Shown here in pieces: positions 55,146 through 63,550 of a stretch of DNA of 64,000 bases (position 1 is the stretch's first letter; each line of letters starts with the position of its first letter). Made by a program: the position numbers and the translations under genes. This DNA comes from Actinomycetota bacterium. GTDB taxonomy: Bacteria; Actinomycetota; Actinomycetes; Nanopelagicales; Nanopelagicaceae. The notes beneath the pieces are model-generated. The model was not told where the DNA came from and ran no database searches. It saw only the letters and a list, made by a program, of their open reading frames with translations. The stretch spans positions 28,020 through 92,019 of the forward strand of contig JACMQL010000028.1 of assembly GCA_014377015.1 (NCBI GenBank), written 5' to 3'.

Positions 55146-56915
55146 ATGATGAATTCAGAAATTTATAATACAAAGCGAAGGGTGGGCAGAACCGCGAAGG
55201 TTCTCACAGCTCTTCTGCCGATGATCGCAACCGGACTTGCAGTCGTTGCATCTCCTTCGGCGTCGGCGGCAACAACAATTACTCTCGGAACATCCAATAA
55301 CTTTGCCGTACTCGCTGGCGGAGGAATTTCAAATACTGGCAATACCGCAGTGCAAGGAGATATCGGCGCTTATCCAACCGTTTCATTTACTGACGCAGGA
55401 GCCCTAGTTCTCTCTGGCGCATATCATTTTGGTGATGCGACAGCGATTGCTGCTAAGGCCGCGCTAGCTACTGCTTACTCAGCAGCCGCCACTTCAACAC
55501 CGTCTTCGGCATTAGCCGGCGACCTTGGCGGAAAAACTTTGCTTCCAGGTGTTTATAGCAACTCAGCCGGAATTGGAGTAACTGGCACCTTGACTCTTGA
55601 CGCGCAAGGAAATCCAAATTCAGTTTTCATTATCCAAACTCCGGCCGGTCTTAATACGGCCGCAGCCAGCCAAGTAAATATTGTCAATGGCGGCCAAGCC
55701 TGTAACGTATTTTGGCAGGTCGGAACAACTACAAACCTGGGTGCGAATTCAGATTTCAAAGGAAATCTCCTCACGAATTCGAATTTTGTTGGTGGAGTTA
55801 ACGCAAAAGTTGCCGGACGAGTCTTTTCTTTGACCGGTTCTGTAGCGCTTAATTCAAATACGATCGTTAAGCCAAATTGCGTCGCACCTGAGATGCTATT
55901 TGTGACTCCGGAAAGCAAGACGGTTGCTTTTGGATCGAGTTCAGTTTCATTCTCCGCTAAGTATCAAACGATGGTCAACAATGTCGCGACTACAGTCGGC
56001 AATCCAACCGCTGGAAATGTTGGCTGGGTAGTGCCTGTTTGTGCAGCAACACCCGCATATACAGCAACGTCCCCTGTTGGTAGTGCAGTGATTACATGTA
56101 CTGGTGGTAACGGCGGTTCACTTTACGTGCTCGACCATTCACGTACGGCATCACTGACTATTACTAAGGCTGAAACAAAGATCAATGTTGTTGGTTCTTC
56201 TAAAGAGAAAATGACAGCTGGCACCGCAATTACCTTTAGCGGCACAGTGTCACCAAAGAATGGCGTTGGAGTTTGCACCGGCCCAGTGACCTTCTCACTC
56301 GACAAGAGCCCACTGACAGGTGTCGCAGGTGTCTATGCAATCACAAGCCCTGTAGTTACTACCAACTGGATGAATGGTTCATATCGCCTGATCGCAAGTT
56401 ACCCAGGAGATATCAACTGTCTTGCTTCAACCAACAACTCGACAGAGATTAAGATCGGCACAGCCGAAGCTCCAAAATCTCAAAACGTTGTTAATGCTGC
56501 GGGTAGTTACCTTTCGCCATTCGGTAAGGCAAGTTTCAATCTGCAAATCAAGTCCACGATTGCAACTGCCACGACACCTGTTGTGGTTACAGGAAAAGTA
56601 AAGTGGATGGTTGACAAGCAGTGGAAGTTCGAAGGAACCCTTAACTCTTACTCCGTTGTTAATGGAGTGGGAACTGCAACAGGGACCGGAACTCTTTCAA
56701 ACCGAAACCGTTCGGACCGCAAGGGTAAGTGGACTCCTGCTACAACAGGTGCATCGGCTGTGACCATTAAGTTCACAGTTCGCTCAAAAGGAGATGATGA
56801 CGACAATCAGCGACTCGCTAGTTTCGCCATCGGATTCACGGGAACCGCTATTGCTGGGATCCCAGCCCTACCTGTCCTTGGGCCTCTAGTAGTCCTTGGT
56901 AAGAGCTCTCATTAG
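55146..56915 (+). CDS. Secreted ice-binding-like protein (DUF3494) with Ig-like C-terminal domains
   Basis: 589 residues. Signal peptide about 1-41 (ends SPSASAA). Residues about 43-245 are a DUF3494 ice-binding beta-helix: NFAVLAGGGISNTG, VQGDIGAYP, LGGKTLLPGVYSN, SVFIIQTP, CNVFWQVG, SDFKGNLLT, GRVFSLTGSVALNSN. After it come MBG/Ig-like modules at about 250-340 and 341-435 and a C-terminal strand-rich module with DDDDN. No sortase motif is seen. It should bind ice or restructure brine/ice outside the cell. ATG 55149, 6 bases after AGGAG, is an equally good start. A terminator follows. Confidence 0.85.
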   Translation: MMNSEIYNTKRRVGRTAKVLTALLPMIATGLAVVASPSASAATTITLGTSNNFAVLAGGGISNTGNTAVQGDIGAYPTVSFTDAGALVLSGAYHFGDATAIAAKAALATAYSAAATSTPSSALAGDLGGKTLLPGVYSNSAGIGVTGTLTLDAQGNPNSVFIIQTPAGLNTAAASQVNIVNGGQACNVFWQVGTTTNLGANSDFKGNLLTNSNFVGGVNAKVAGRVFSLTGSVALNSNTIVKPNCVAPEMLFVTPESKTVAFGSSSVSFSAKYQTMVNNVATTVGNPTAGNVGWVVPVCAATPAYTATSPVGSAVITCTGGNGGSLYVLDHSRTASLTITKAETKINVVGSSKEKMTAGTAITFSGTVSPKNGVGVCTGPVTFSLDKSPLTGVAGVYAITSPVVTTNWMNGSYRLIASYPGDINCLASTNNSTEIKIGTAEAPKSQNVVNAAGSYLSPFGKASFNLQIKSTIATATTPVVVTGKVKWMVDKQWKFEGTLNSYSVVNGVGTATGTGTLSNRNRSDRKGKWTPATTGASAVTIKFTVRSKGDDDDNQRLASFAIGFTGTAIAGIPALPVLGPLVVLGKSSH

Positions 56916-56946
56916 TTCTTAACCAAAGGCTTGACACGCTAAAAAC

Positions 56947-56986
56947 AAAACACTCGGCCCCCTGGCAACGCGGGGTCGAGTGTTTT
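56947..56986. terminator. Bidirectional terminator after the ice-binding protein gene
   Basis: AAAACACTCG pairs with CGAGTGTTTT around an inner CCCC/GGGG stem, with T-runs on both strands. It serves the ice-binding gene and the convergent SDR gene. Confidence 0.85.
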
Positions 56987-57019
56987 GCACTGTGCTATTT
57001 GTCTATAAAGAGTGAAGGT

Positions 57020-57721
57020 TTACCAAGGAACTATTTTGCGATCTTCCCAGAGCACCCCAGTTTGATCTTTGCCAACTTCGAAGTTGCGAGTTGCCAACCA
57101 AATCGCGGTATCGGCCCCTTCTTCAGCTGACTTAGGAGCGGTTGGTCCACCCATGTCTGTTCTACTGTGATTGGGACACATGGCGTCTACCAAGATTCCG
57201 CGCGCACCGAGACCTGTCTCATGCGCAAAATTACGTACGAGCGCATTAACGCCGGCTTTTGACACACGATAAGGCGCTAAGCCTCCGGCATTTCCTGGAC
57301 CTGACATTCGTCCTAAACAAGCTGAGTAAACAACAACTCTTCCACTTCGTCGCTCTGCCATACCTGGTGCAAGTACGTTGATGCAAAGAAATACTGAATC
57401 CAAATTTACTGTAAAAACTCGTCTCCACTCAGTGAGTGTGGTGCGCATTGTTTTAGACATCTTTTCACTCATGACTCCGTGCGCAAGAATGAGAATATCT
57501 GGAACCCCAAAACGCATGAGAGAATCTTCCAGAACTTCTTGAGATTTATTCAAGTCTAAAAAATCAATTGCTTGGTATTGAGCTCCGATAGATTCTGCCG
57601 CGACACTTAAAGTTTCTCCGTTTGTCGCAAACAGAACAACATCGATTCCTTGCTCTCGAAGTCCCTTCGCAGTAGCAAGACCTAATCCTCTGGATCCTCC
57701 GGTGACAAAAGCTAAAGTCAT
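57020..57721 (-). CDS. Short-chain dehydrogenase/reductase
   Basis: 233 residues, classical SDR: TGGSRGLGLATAKGL (cofactor loop TGxxxGxG), LAHGVM (NNAG-like position), and the YRVSKAG catalytic Tyr-x3-Lys. The Ser of the triad is expected in VVYSACLG. It is cytosolic and NAD(P)-dependent; FabG-like but substrate unknown. It ends at a shared terminator with the ice-binding gene and stands alone. Confidence 0.85.
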   Translation of the reverse strand: MTLAFVTGGSRGLGLATAKGLREQGIDVVLFATNGETLSVAAESIGAQYQAIDFLDLNKSQEVLEDSLMRFGVPDILILAHGVMSEKMSKTMRTTLTEWRRVFTVNLDSVFLCINVLAPGMAERRSGRVVVYSACLGRMSGPGNAGGLAPYRVSKAGVNALVRNFAHETGLGARGILVDAMCPNHSRTDMGGPTAPKSAEEGADTAIWLATRNFEVGKDQTGVLWEDRKIVPW

Positions 57722-57769
57722 ACTTCATTCTAATTCATTGCAATCTCAATCGCATGTTAGGCTTAATGA

Positions 57770-57940
57770 ATGCTCGGAGGAAATGATAATTGGTTGTTTT
57801 TACAGGGCTTGGGTGGAGTTTTTGTACTACTGATCCTTATTTATTTCTTAAAATGGGCTTTTCCTAGCAAAAAAGATCCGCTGGCCAAGGCTGAGCGAAG
57901 AGCTTTGCAAAAATCTCTGCGGGAATTAAAACGCAAATAA
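57770..57940 (+). CDS. Small single-span membrane protein, 56 residues
   Basis: ATG 57770 encodes MLGGNDNWLFLQGLGGVFVL, a continuous hydrophobic span to about residue 31, then a strongly basic tail (KKDPLAKAERRALQKSLREL). By the positive-inside rule the tail is cytoplasmic. No family recognised. The ribosome site is weak; TAGGCT 6 bases upstream could be the -10 of a leaderless transcript. It is divergent from the SDR gene. Confidence 0.6.
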   Translation: MLGGNDNWLFLQGLGGVFVLLILIYFLKWAFPSKKDPLAKAERRALQKSLRELKRK

Positions 57941-58057
57941 CACTTTCTTGTAAAAAGCACCACGCGCGATGAAAAACGAGAACGCAGCGGAAGGTCGACA
58001 GAAAGAGTAAGGAATCGCGAGGACATTTCGTGGGTTGTTGACGCTCACAAAGTAGAG

Positions 58058-58131
58058 TGGCTAGGGCCGGGATCGAACCGGCGACCTCACGATTTTCAGT
58101 CGCGCGCTCGTACCAACTGAGCTACCCAGCC
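58058..58131 (-). tRNA. tRNA-Phe (anticodon GAA)
   Basis: Acceptor GGCTGGG/CCTAGCC, D arm GCTCAGTTGGTACGAGC, anticodon loop CTGAAAA (GAA), T loop TTCGATC, discriminator A. CCA not encoded. Third of a Glu-Asp-Phe cluster. Confidence 0.95.
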
Positions 58132-58190
58132 TCCAAGATTTCGGACACCCGCCATGGAAGTAAAACCTGCATGGCAATACCGAACTCTTG

Positions 58191-58264
58191 CGACCCAGAC
58201 GAGACTTGAACTCGCGACCTCCGCCGTGACAGGGCGGCGCGCTAACCAACTGCGCTACTGGGCC
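58191..58264 (-). tRNA. tRNA-Asp (anticodon GTC)
   Basis: Acceptor GGCCCAG/CTGGGTC, anticodon stem CCGCC/GGCGG with loop CTGTCAC (GTC), T loop TTCAAGT and discriminator G as needed for aspartyl-tRNA synthetase. CCA not encoded. Confidence 0.95.
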
Positions 58265-58358
58265 AATCCGAGGTTTCTGATCGATCACTCGATCTGACGT
58301 TTCCTCAGAGCCAACTGTATTGCCCAGGAGATCCCGAGAATTACTGTCGACCCCTTCG

Positions 58359-58431
58359 TGCCCCCAACGGGATTCGAACCCGTGTTACCGCCGTGAAAGG
58401 GCGATGTCCTAGGCCCCTAGACGATGGGGAC
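58359..58431 (-). tRNA. tRNA-Glu (anticodon TTC)
   Basis: Acceptor GTCCCCA/TGGGGGC, anticodon stem TCGCC/GGCGG with loop CTTTCAC (TTC), T loop TTCGAAT. First gene of the Glu-Asp-Phe cluster, the usual actinobacterial order. CCA not encoded. Confidence 0.95.
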
Positions 58432-58474
58432 GTTTGAGGCTCGCAAAGCGTACCTTTTTTGATGCGAGTAACCA

Positions 58475-58511
58475 AAACCGCCCCATCAGATTGTCTCCGA
58501 TGGGGCGGTTT
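58475..58511 (-). terminator. Terminator after the SIMPL gene
   Basis: Perfect 13-bp stem (AAACCGCCCCATC with GATGGGGCGGTTT) followed on the minus strand by TTTTGG. It separates the SIMPL-domain gene from the tRNA cluster. Confidence 0.8.
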
Positions 58512-58534
58512 CGCGCAGGAATAGGTTGTTCAGG

Positions 58535-59257
58535 TTATAACAGTCCCCATTGAATTGAGATGGTGACAGTGACATCTTGTTGTCCCAAATCAATTTGAGT
58601 GGATGGGGCCGAATCCTTGGTCACCGTCTGCATCACCGGGTACGACACTGGTGATGAATTCTCAACTAGGTAGTTAATTTTTCCGAGTTTGAGACCAGCC
58701 AAAGAAGCATAAGCCCTGGCTTTTGCTTGTGCGTTTTTGACAGCTGCTGCTCGCGCTCCCACAACAGCTTTTGTTGTGTTGAGAACGAAAGGCGTGACGC
58801 CATTGAGCAGGACGTTGTCGCCACCTGCTTCAACGATTGCATCGGTGATCGCACCAGCAGTCCTAGCCTTGCGAACGATTACCGTGAAATTCTGACTTGC
58901 GCGATACCCGAGGAGTATCTGCCCACTATCTTGCACGTAATTGTATTCGGGATTAACAGTCACACTTTGAGTTGCGATGTCTTTCGTCGCTACTCCGTTA
59001 GCAAGAAACGCGGCACGCATTGCAGCCGCAGCTTTCGCGGTTGATGCAAGGGCTGCTTTCGTCGTTGGTAGGAGCGAAGTGGCCGTTGCATTGATTCGGA
59101 CCGCGTCCGGAACGACTTTTACCGTACCTTCTGCGGAAACGTTGAGGTATCTCTTGACAGGGGTTGCAGCAGAACTTGCCGGAGCGAGAACGACACCACT
59201 AAGAAGAGAGAGGGATATTGCGCTCACGAAGAGTCGCTTGATCATTTTTGTATTCAT
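58535..59257 (-). CDS. SIMPL-domain (DUF541) secreted protein
   Basis: 240 residues with a Sec signal (MNTKMIKRLFVSAISLSLLSGVVLAPASSAA). The SIMPL domain follows: YLNVSAEGTVKVVPDAVRINATA, VTVNPEYNY, GYRASQNFTVIVR, AVKNAQAKARAYASLAGLKLGKI, and DVTVTISIQW at the end. Related proteins (BP26, YggE) form oligomeric rings outside the membrane; function is loosely linked to stress. Standard length. It ends at a strong terminator. Confidence 0.88.
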   Translation of the reverse strand: MNTKMIKRLFVSAISLSLLSGVVLAPASSAATPVKRYLNVSAEGTVKVVPDAVRINATATSLLPTTKAALASTAKAAAAMRAAFLANGVATKDIATQSVTVNPEYNYVQDSGQILLGYRASQNFTVIVRKARTAGAITDAIVEAGGDNVLLNGVTPFVLNTTKAVVGARAAAVKNAQAKARAYASLAGLKLGKINYLVENSSPVSYPVMQTVTKDSAPSTQIDLGQQDVTVTISIQWGLL

Positions 59258-59480
59258 GTGATTATTGTGATGGGAATATTTCCAAATTGCCAGTCAGATC
59301 GCTGAGGAAGTTCTATGAACCTTCTCATAAGTGCATGCGATTTCTAGTCCTAATTTTTCTTTTGAAATCAAAACCGCGCATTAATCGCGACACTTGCAGG
59401 GACGGTCCACTGACGTTTATCTTCGCTATGATTCTTATTGTTCGAATGCGCTCATCGCGCCTTTCCGTTCTAGGAGTATC

Positions 59481-60446
59481 TTGTCTCATTTCCTTTCTCA
59501 GTGCAGTGTTGAAACTCTCAGCGCAGCCGCTGACAAGTTGAAGCACGGATTTCTTGTTGCGTTTCCGACGGAAACTGTTTACGGTCTCGGAGCTGATGCC
59601 ACAAATGCTGATGCAGTAAAAAGAATTTACGTCGCCAAGGGTCGGCCCGCAGACCACCCGCTTATCGTTCACTTGTCGAATATGGAAGACATGGCGTTGT
59701 GGTCGCGGGAAATTCCTACATATGCGATCGCACTTGCACGAGATTATTGGCCCGGTCCCATGTCTTTAGTTCTGCTTCGCAGTGAGTTGGCGCAGGATTT
59801 CATTACTGGAGGGCAAGACACTGTTGCAGTCAGGGTGCCAGACCACCCGCTGGCATTGGGACTGTTGCGCGAGTTTCGAAAAATCGGCGGCACGGGGCTT
59901 GCCGCACCCAGTGCAAATAGATTTGGCCATGTATCTCCGACGACGGCATCTGCGGTGGAGGAAGAAATCGGCGACTACCTGACAGCAGATGATCAGATTC
60001 TTGACGGAGGTTCAGCCCTTGTCGGAATCGAGTCAACGATTATTGACTGCACCGGATCGCATCCGCGCATCTTGCGAAGCGGCGCAATCACCAAAGAAAT
60101 GATTGAAGAATCAACTGGCCTCGAAGTTGTCGAAACAGGGTCGAGTGAAATCCGAGTATCAGGTTCGATGGTGAATCACTACTCTCCGCGCGCGAAAATA
60201 ATCCTAGATGCAATGGCAGAAAGTGGTGAGGGGTTCATTGCACTAGCGGCAATTCCCACGCCGCGCGGGGCTATTCGACTCGCTGCGCCGAAAACAACAG
60301 AGGAATACGCACGTGTGCTTTATGCGGCGCTTCGCCTTGCGGACGAAAAAGGACTCACGCGAATCGCAGTAATGCAACCAGAGGGAAACGGATTGGAAAT
60401 CGCGATTCGCGATCGGTTGACTCGTGCCGCAGCTGGCAGAGAATAA
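59481..60446 (+). CDS. Threonylcarbamoyl-AMP synthase (Sua5 type)
   Basis: 321 residues starting at TTG 59481, with AGGAG 4 bases upstream; this places the start a normal distance before AFPTETVYGLGADA. The YrdC domain (VYVAKGRPADHPLIVH-like block KGRPADHPLIVHL, DYWPGPMSLVL, APSANRFGHVSPT) covers about 1-200, and the Sua5 C-terminal domain about 220-321 begins after SGSMVNHYSPRA. It makes threonylcarbamoyl-AMP for t6A37 in ANN-decoding tRNAs. The longer frame back to 59394 is not conserved. Confidence 0.87.
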   Translation: MSHFLSQCSVETLSAAADKLKHGFLVAFPTETVYGLGADATNADAVKRIYVAKGRPADHPLIVHLSNMEDMALWSREIPTYAIALARDYWPGPMSLVLLRSELAQDFITGGQDTVAVRVPDHPLALGLLREFRKIGGTGLAAPSANRFGHVSPTTASAVEEEIGDYLTADDQILDGGSALVGIESTIIDCTGSHPRILRSGAITKEMIEESTGLEVVETGSSEIRVSGSMVNHYSPRAKIILDAMAESGEGFIALAAIPTPRGAIRLAAPKTTEEYARVLYAALRLADEKGLTRIAVMQPEGNGLEIAIRDRLTRAAAGRE

Positions 60447-60458
60447 GAAACTAGAAAT

Positions 60459-61085
60459 CTAAAGGATAGAGTGCAGTTTCTCGCTAGCCTGAAATAGCAG
60501 GTCAATTGTCTGCGGGGTGGAGTACTTAATCACTACTACCTTTTTGACGTCGGTGAATTCCACGGTTAGTTCGTCAAGTTGAGATGGGTTGTAGATAATT
60601 TTATTTCCCATGGAATTAATCGCCGAGATATCGGGGGTACCACGGAGCGGACCTCGTACTCCGTTGTAATATTTCATCGGATCGTTGTACGTTTGAATTG
60701 CCACGAAGGGTTTGACTGCTGTGGCTTCCGCGGCATCAACTGAAACGTAATCGACCGTAACGGGATCACGAGTGACTACCACAATTGCATATTTTGTTCT
60801 TCCCATTGGTCCAACCCAATACATATCGATTCCGTGTTGCTGCACCTGGGTCTTTAGCTGGGCTTCTGTCAAGGTTGATAACCCTAGGTCCACTAGGGTC
60901 TGCGGATTGCGTTCGAAAATTCCGTTTGAAGAAGTGACCGCTAAGCCACCTCCGACGAGGGCCAAAGTAATAATTGCATCGAGGGCGATATAAAGAAGAA
61001 AATGTGGGTGTGAGCGGTGATAGCGGGTTCTTAAGTAGTGCTCACGTTTGCGAAGATTCCGTAGGATTCTAAGCAAGGCTAACAT
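60459..61085 (-). CDS. Unknown membrane-anchored protein, 208 residues
   Basis: A basic N-terminus (LLRILRNLRKREHYLRTRYHRSH) precedes a single membrane span (LLYIALDAIITLALVGGGLAV). The extracytoplasmic part has LTEAQLKTQVQQHGIDMYWV, YAIVVVTRDPVTVDYV and LTVEFTDVKKVVVIKYSTPQ, an alternating strand/helix pattern. No family or catalytic motif recognised. It converges with the Sua5 gene (12-base gap). The 249 bases upstream, to tRNA-Lys, hold no gene but contain the palindrome GTGCGA-GA-TCGCAC at 61309-61322. Confidence 0.65.
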   Translation of the reverse strand: MLALLRILRNLRKREHYLRTRYHRSHPHFLLYIALDAIITLALVGGGLAVTSSNGIFERNPQTLVDLGLSTLTEAQLKTQVQQHGIDMYWVGPMGRTKYAIVVVTRDPVTVDYVSVDAAEATAVKPFVAIQTYNDPMKYYNGVRGPLRGTPDISAINSMGNKIIYNPSQLDELTVEFTDVKKVVVIKYSTPQTIDLLFQASEKLHSIL

Positions 61086-61334
61086 CGTAGTTTCGCCTCT
61101 CTTGCAGGTTCCTAGTCAAGTTAACCAGCGGTGATCTCACAAGTACACCCAACTTCGGTAGAAAATTCAGAATCAAGGATGCTTCAAATATAACTTGTTG
61201 CTTTCTAGCAAATTGGGGATTCTGGCAATGGCAAGGAGCCTTGAGCCTGTATCTACGCTGACAATTCGGCACTTTTGCGACTTGGGTGCTAATCTCGCGT
61301 CTCCCTGAGTGCGAGATCGCACGGGGTTTGCAGC

Positions 61335-61407
61335 GGGCCTCTAGCTCAGTCGGTAGAGCAACGGACTTTTAATCCGTGGGTCGTCGGTTCGATCCCGACG
61401 GGGCCCA
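61335..61407 (+). tRNA. tRNA-Lys (anticodon TTT)
   Basis: Acceptor GGGCCTC/GGGGCCC, D arm GCTCAGTCGGTAGAGC, anticodon stem ACGGA/TCCGT with loop CTTTTAA (TTT), T loop TTCGATC, discriminator A. CCA not encoded. The 167 bases after it hold no gene I can support. Confidence 0.95.
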
Positions 61408-61574
61408 CCCACTCATTGTGCGGTTTACTAAGCCACGAAAGTGGAACTGCCGAGTTGGGTCAAATGGAAGTGCTTCATCTTCAACCACGCATATGCGGAA
61501 CATACGAACGAAGCCAGACGTAGTTAATCCAGCAGCTTCCCAAAATTTCCGCAGCTCTCCTCTTGATATCTTCC

Positions 61575-61961
61575 TCAGTGAGGCGACAACACTTTGAGGC
61601 CAAATTCCTGAGCCGTGATCGCCATGTTGGTGTCGTAGGTGATGAGTCCTTCAATGGAACTTTGGACGAGGAGTGCGCTCGCAATATGAATAGCGTCCAG
61701 GGACCTTAGCGTCGGCGCATCAGGAAAGTTTTCCGCAATTCGAATGACTGATTCATTGATCGGAATAAACGTAAGTTTTGCAAAAGCGTTCCGAGCGGTC
61801 ACTAAATCTTTGGGATTTGTTCGTTGAACCACCCGCATGACTTCTATGCGCGCCAATGTTGATGAAATTGGCGCCGAACTCAAGGCACTTCGAAGGGCTT
61901 TTGACAACGGTTCTTTAAAAACAAGTTTAAGGATGGCGGAACTATCGAGATACCAGCTCAC
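61575..61961 (-). CDS. vapC: PIN-domain toxin (VapC-like)
   Basis: 128 residues, complete PIN domain: YLDSSAILKLVF (first Asp), LARIEVMRVV (Glu), LRSLDAIHIASAL (Asp) and TYDTNMAITAQEFG (Asp), the four acidic metal ligands. VapC toxins are Mg-dependent endoribonucleases that often cut tRNA or rRNA. It overlaps the antitoxin gene by 4 bases, the standard antitoxin-first layout. It lies 170 bases from tRNA-Lys. Confidence 0.88.
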   Translation of the reverse strand: MSWYLDSSAILKLVFKEPLSKALRSALSSAPISSTLARIEVMRVVQRTNPKDLVTARNAFAKLTFIPINESVIRIAENFPDAPTLRSLDAIHIASALLVQSSIEGLITYDTNMAITAQEFGLKVLSPH

Positions 61962-62239
61962 CGTTCTCCTTCACGCATTTCCATTAGCAACTGCGTGCTT
62001 GTCTTAGCGCCATTCATTTTTATTCGTCGGGTTGGGGCGCTCCATGGCTCAGCGGCCGGAATAACTAAGCCAGCCGCAACGAGTTCTTCCCATCCAGACC
62101 TTTGGATCGGAATGATGTGCGCAATTGGGTGCCCATGTTCTGTAATTTCAATCGTGGCGCCCGCTTTAACATCCTTAAGGACGCTGCTCGCATCTTGCCG
62201 CAGTTCGCGAATTCCGACTTTTCGCATATGGGTGGTCAT
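61958..62239 (-). CDS. vapB: Phd/YefM-type antitoxin of the VapBC module
   Basis: 93 residues from ATG 62237-62239 (MTTHMRKVGIRELRQDASSV); an upstream in-frame ATG would lie inside the palindrome. The N-terminal half is a Phd/YefM DNA-binding fold (LKDVKAGATIEITEHGHPIAHIIP); the C-terminal half is the disordered toxin-binding tail. It should bind VapC and repress its own promoter at the inverted repeat at 62249-62274. Confidence 0.85.
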   Translation of the reverse strand: MTTHMRKVGIRELRQDASSVLKDVKAGATIEITEHGHPIAHIIPIQRSGWEELVAAGLVIPAAEPWSAPTRRIKMNGAKTSTQLLMEMREGER

Positions 62240-62248
62240 GCTTTGAGA

Positions 62249-62274
62249 GTAGCACAATTCATTTATTGTGCTAC
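62249..62274 (-). promoter_or_regulatory. Perfect inverted repeat at the vapBC start (candidate operator)
   Basis: GTAGCACAAT and ATTGTGCTAC, 10 bases each, flank a 6-base spacer. It fills the gap between the stop codon of the upstream oxygenase gene (62275-62277) and the vapB ATG (62239). Position and symmetry fit autoregulation by the antitoxin; no T-run argues against a terminator. Confidence 0.7.
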
Positions 62275-63150
62275 TTAGGAACGGGCAATCCTTCGCCGGG
62301 CGATCTGCTGGCTGGGCGATTCTTGGCCGAGCACGGCGCTTAGGAAATTGAGAATTCTGCGACAGAGAAAGAGCCAGAAGCGGCTGACTTTCTTCAGACC
62401 GAGTATGTCTCGTTGCGCATCGCTAAGGGATGCAATCGCAGCATTGGCCAGAATCGAATAAAAGAAGAGACTGGCTCGTCCCACTGGCGGGCGCAGAATA
62501 AATTTCACGACTTCATCGGTCTTGGCAGAACGCATCAGATCATGCTCAACGAAATCCTGCATGACCTCATCTAGTTCAGCCTGCGACTTCGGAGCGTTTG
62601 TTAATCCAAGACCTTTCGCGCTTGTGCTCCACTCGCGAATGTAAGCATCGGCTCCTGCTTTGATGGGATAGCCGAGTGCGAGGTGGGCTTTGAGGAACGA
62701 CTCAGTGAAAGCGCAATGGACCCAAAGTAGAAAACGCGGATCCGTCGCCTTGTATGTTGATTCTTCTCCTTCTTTGTTTTGGTATTGCCCGGACACGTGT
62801 GAGTGCATTGCGTTAACTCGTGCAGCTTCGCGATCAATCGCTTCTTGTGTCGCGAAAGTAGTGATGGTGAGCCAACGAGCAGTACCTGCCAAACGACCCA
62901 AGAAATCTTTTTCGTATCGCGAATGTTGGGCGACTCCTGCGAGCGCTGCCGGATGTGCAGCTTGCAGCAAGAGCGCGCGGATTCCGCCGACCAAGGTGGC
63001 TATGCAACCGTGGACTTCCCACACGGCGCTATCGGGACCGTAATTGCCAGGACCTTCGCCCATGTCGATATACCTGACCCAGTCGGGCATTCCGTCGGGG
63101 GAACCGGAAACTATTTCTCGAAAGCGATTGGCGATGCGATCTTTAATCAC
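62275..63150 (-). CDS. MpaB-family (DUF2236) oxygenase-like protein
   Basis: 291 residues of the oxygenase MpaB/latex-clearing-protein-related family: DSAVWEVHGCIATLVGGIRALLL, QAAHPAALAGVAQHSRYEKD with conserved His, ATQEAIDREAARVNAMH and FLLWVHCAFTESFL with another His, and the C-terminal LFFYSILANAAI. Members are predicted haem-binding proteins; most have no known substrate. No signal seen. It sits between a NifX-like gene (48-base gap) and the vapBC module on the same strand. Confidence 0.8.
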   Translation of the reverse strand: MIKDRIANRFREIVSGSPDGMPDWVRYIDMGEGPGNYGPDSAVWEVHGCIATLVGGIRALLLQAAHPAALAGVAQHSRYEKDFLGRLAGTARWLTITTFATQEAIDREAARVNAMHSHVSGQYQNKEGEESTYKATDPRFLLWVHCAFTESFLKAHLALGYPIKAGADAYIREWSTSAKGLGLTNAPKSQAELDEVMQDFVEHDLMRSAKTDEVVKFILRPPVGRASLFFYSILANAAIASLSDAQRDILGLKKVSRFWLFLCRRILNFLSAVLGQESPSQQIARRRIARS

Positions 63151-63198
63151 GTACCAAGGTTACTTATATAAAAATGTATCGACTAATCCGAACAACTC

Positions 63199-63549
63199 TT
63201 ACAGCGGTGTGAGAGTAATTGCAGCCTTGACTGCCTCTCTGGCAGAGCCAGAAGCATCTAGGGCAATCCTGATTTTCATAGTGTCAAGCATGCGCAACAT
63301 GCCTTCTCCCACATGGTCTGCAACGACCATACTGACTCCGTTTGAAGTCAGAAATTTGGAGATGCGGGCGTGATGAGATCCGTGAGTGCCTTCATCATGC
63401 GCCTTGTCCCACAAGACTTCGATCTCCTGCCAATTCGTGATCTGACCATTACCTACTTCAGCGATCGCCACCCAGTCAGCCCGACCCCATCGATGATCGA
63501 TAACTGGATCAGAACTTCCGTCACGGATTATTGGAACTGCAATTTTCAC
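63199..63549 (-). CDS. NifX/NifB-type dinitrogenase-cofactor-fold protein
   Basis: 116 residues, starting at GTG 63549 with AGGAG 5 bases upstream. The sequence MKIAVPIIRDG, VIDHRWGRADW, HARISKFLTSNGVSMVVADHVGEGM matches the ribonuclease-H-like FeMo-cofactor-binding domain shared by NifX, NafY and NifB tails. No nif gene is nearby, so a general metal-cluster or redox role is likelier than nitrogen fixation. It begins right after the oxidoreductase stop, so they are co-transcribed. Confidence 0.8.
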   Translation of the reverse strand: MKIAVPIIRDGSSDPVIDHRWGRADWVAIAEVGNGQITNWQEIEVLWDKAHDEGTHGSHHARISKFLTSNGVSMVVADHVGEGMLRMLDTMKIRIALDASGSAREAVKAAITLTPL

Positions 63550-63550
63550 G

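Noticed and set aside
63199..63549. NifX-like gene as evidence for nitrogen fixation
   Set aside because: The fold is widespread in non-fixers and no nitrogenase genes are in the window.
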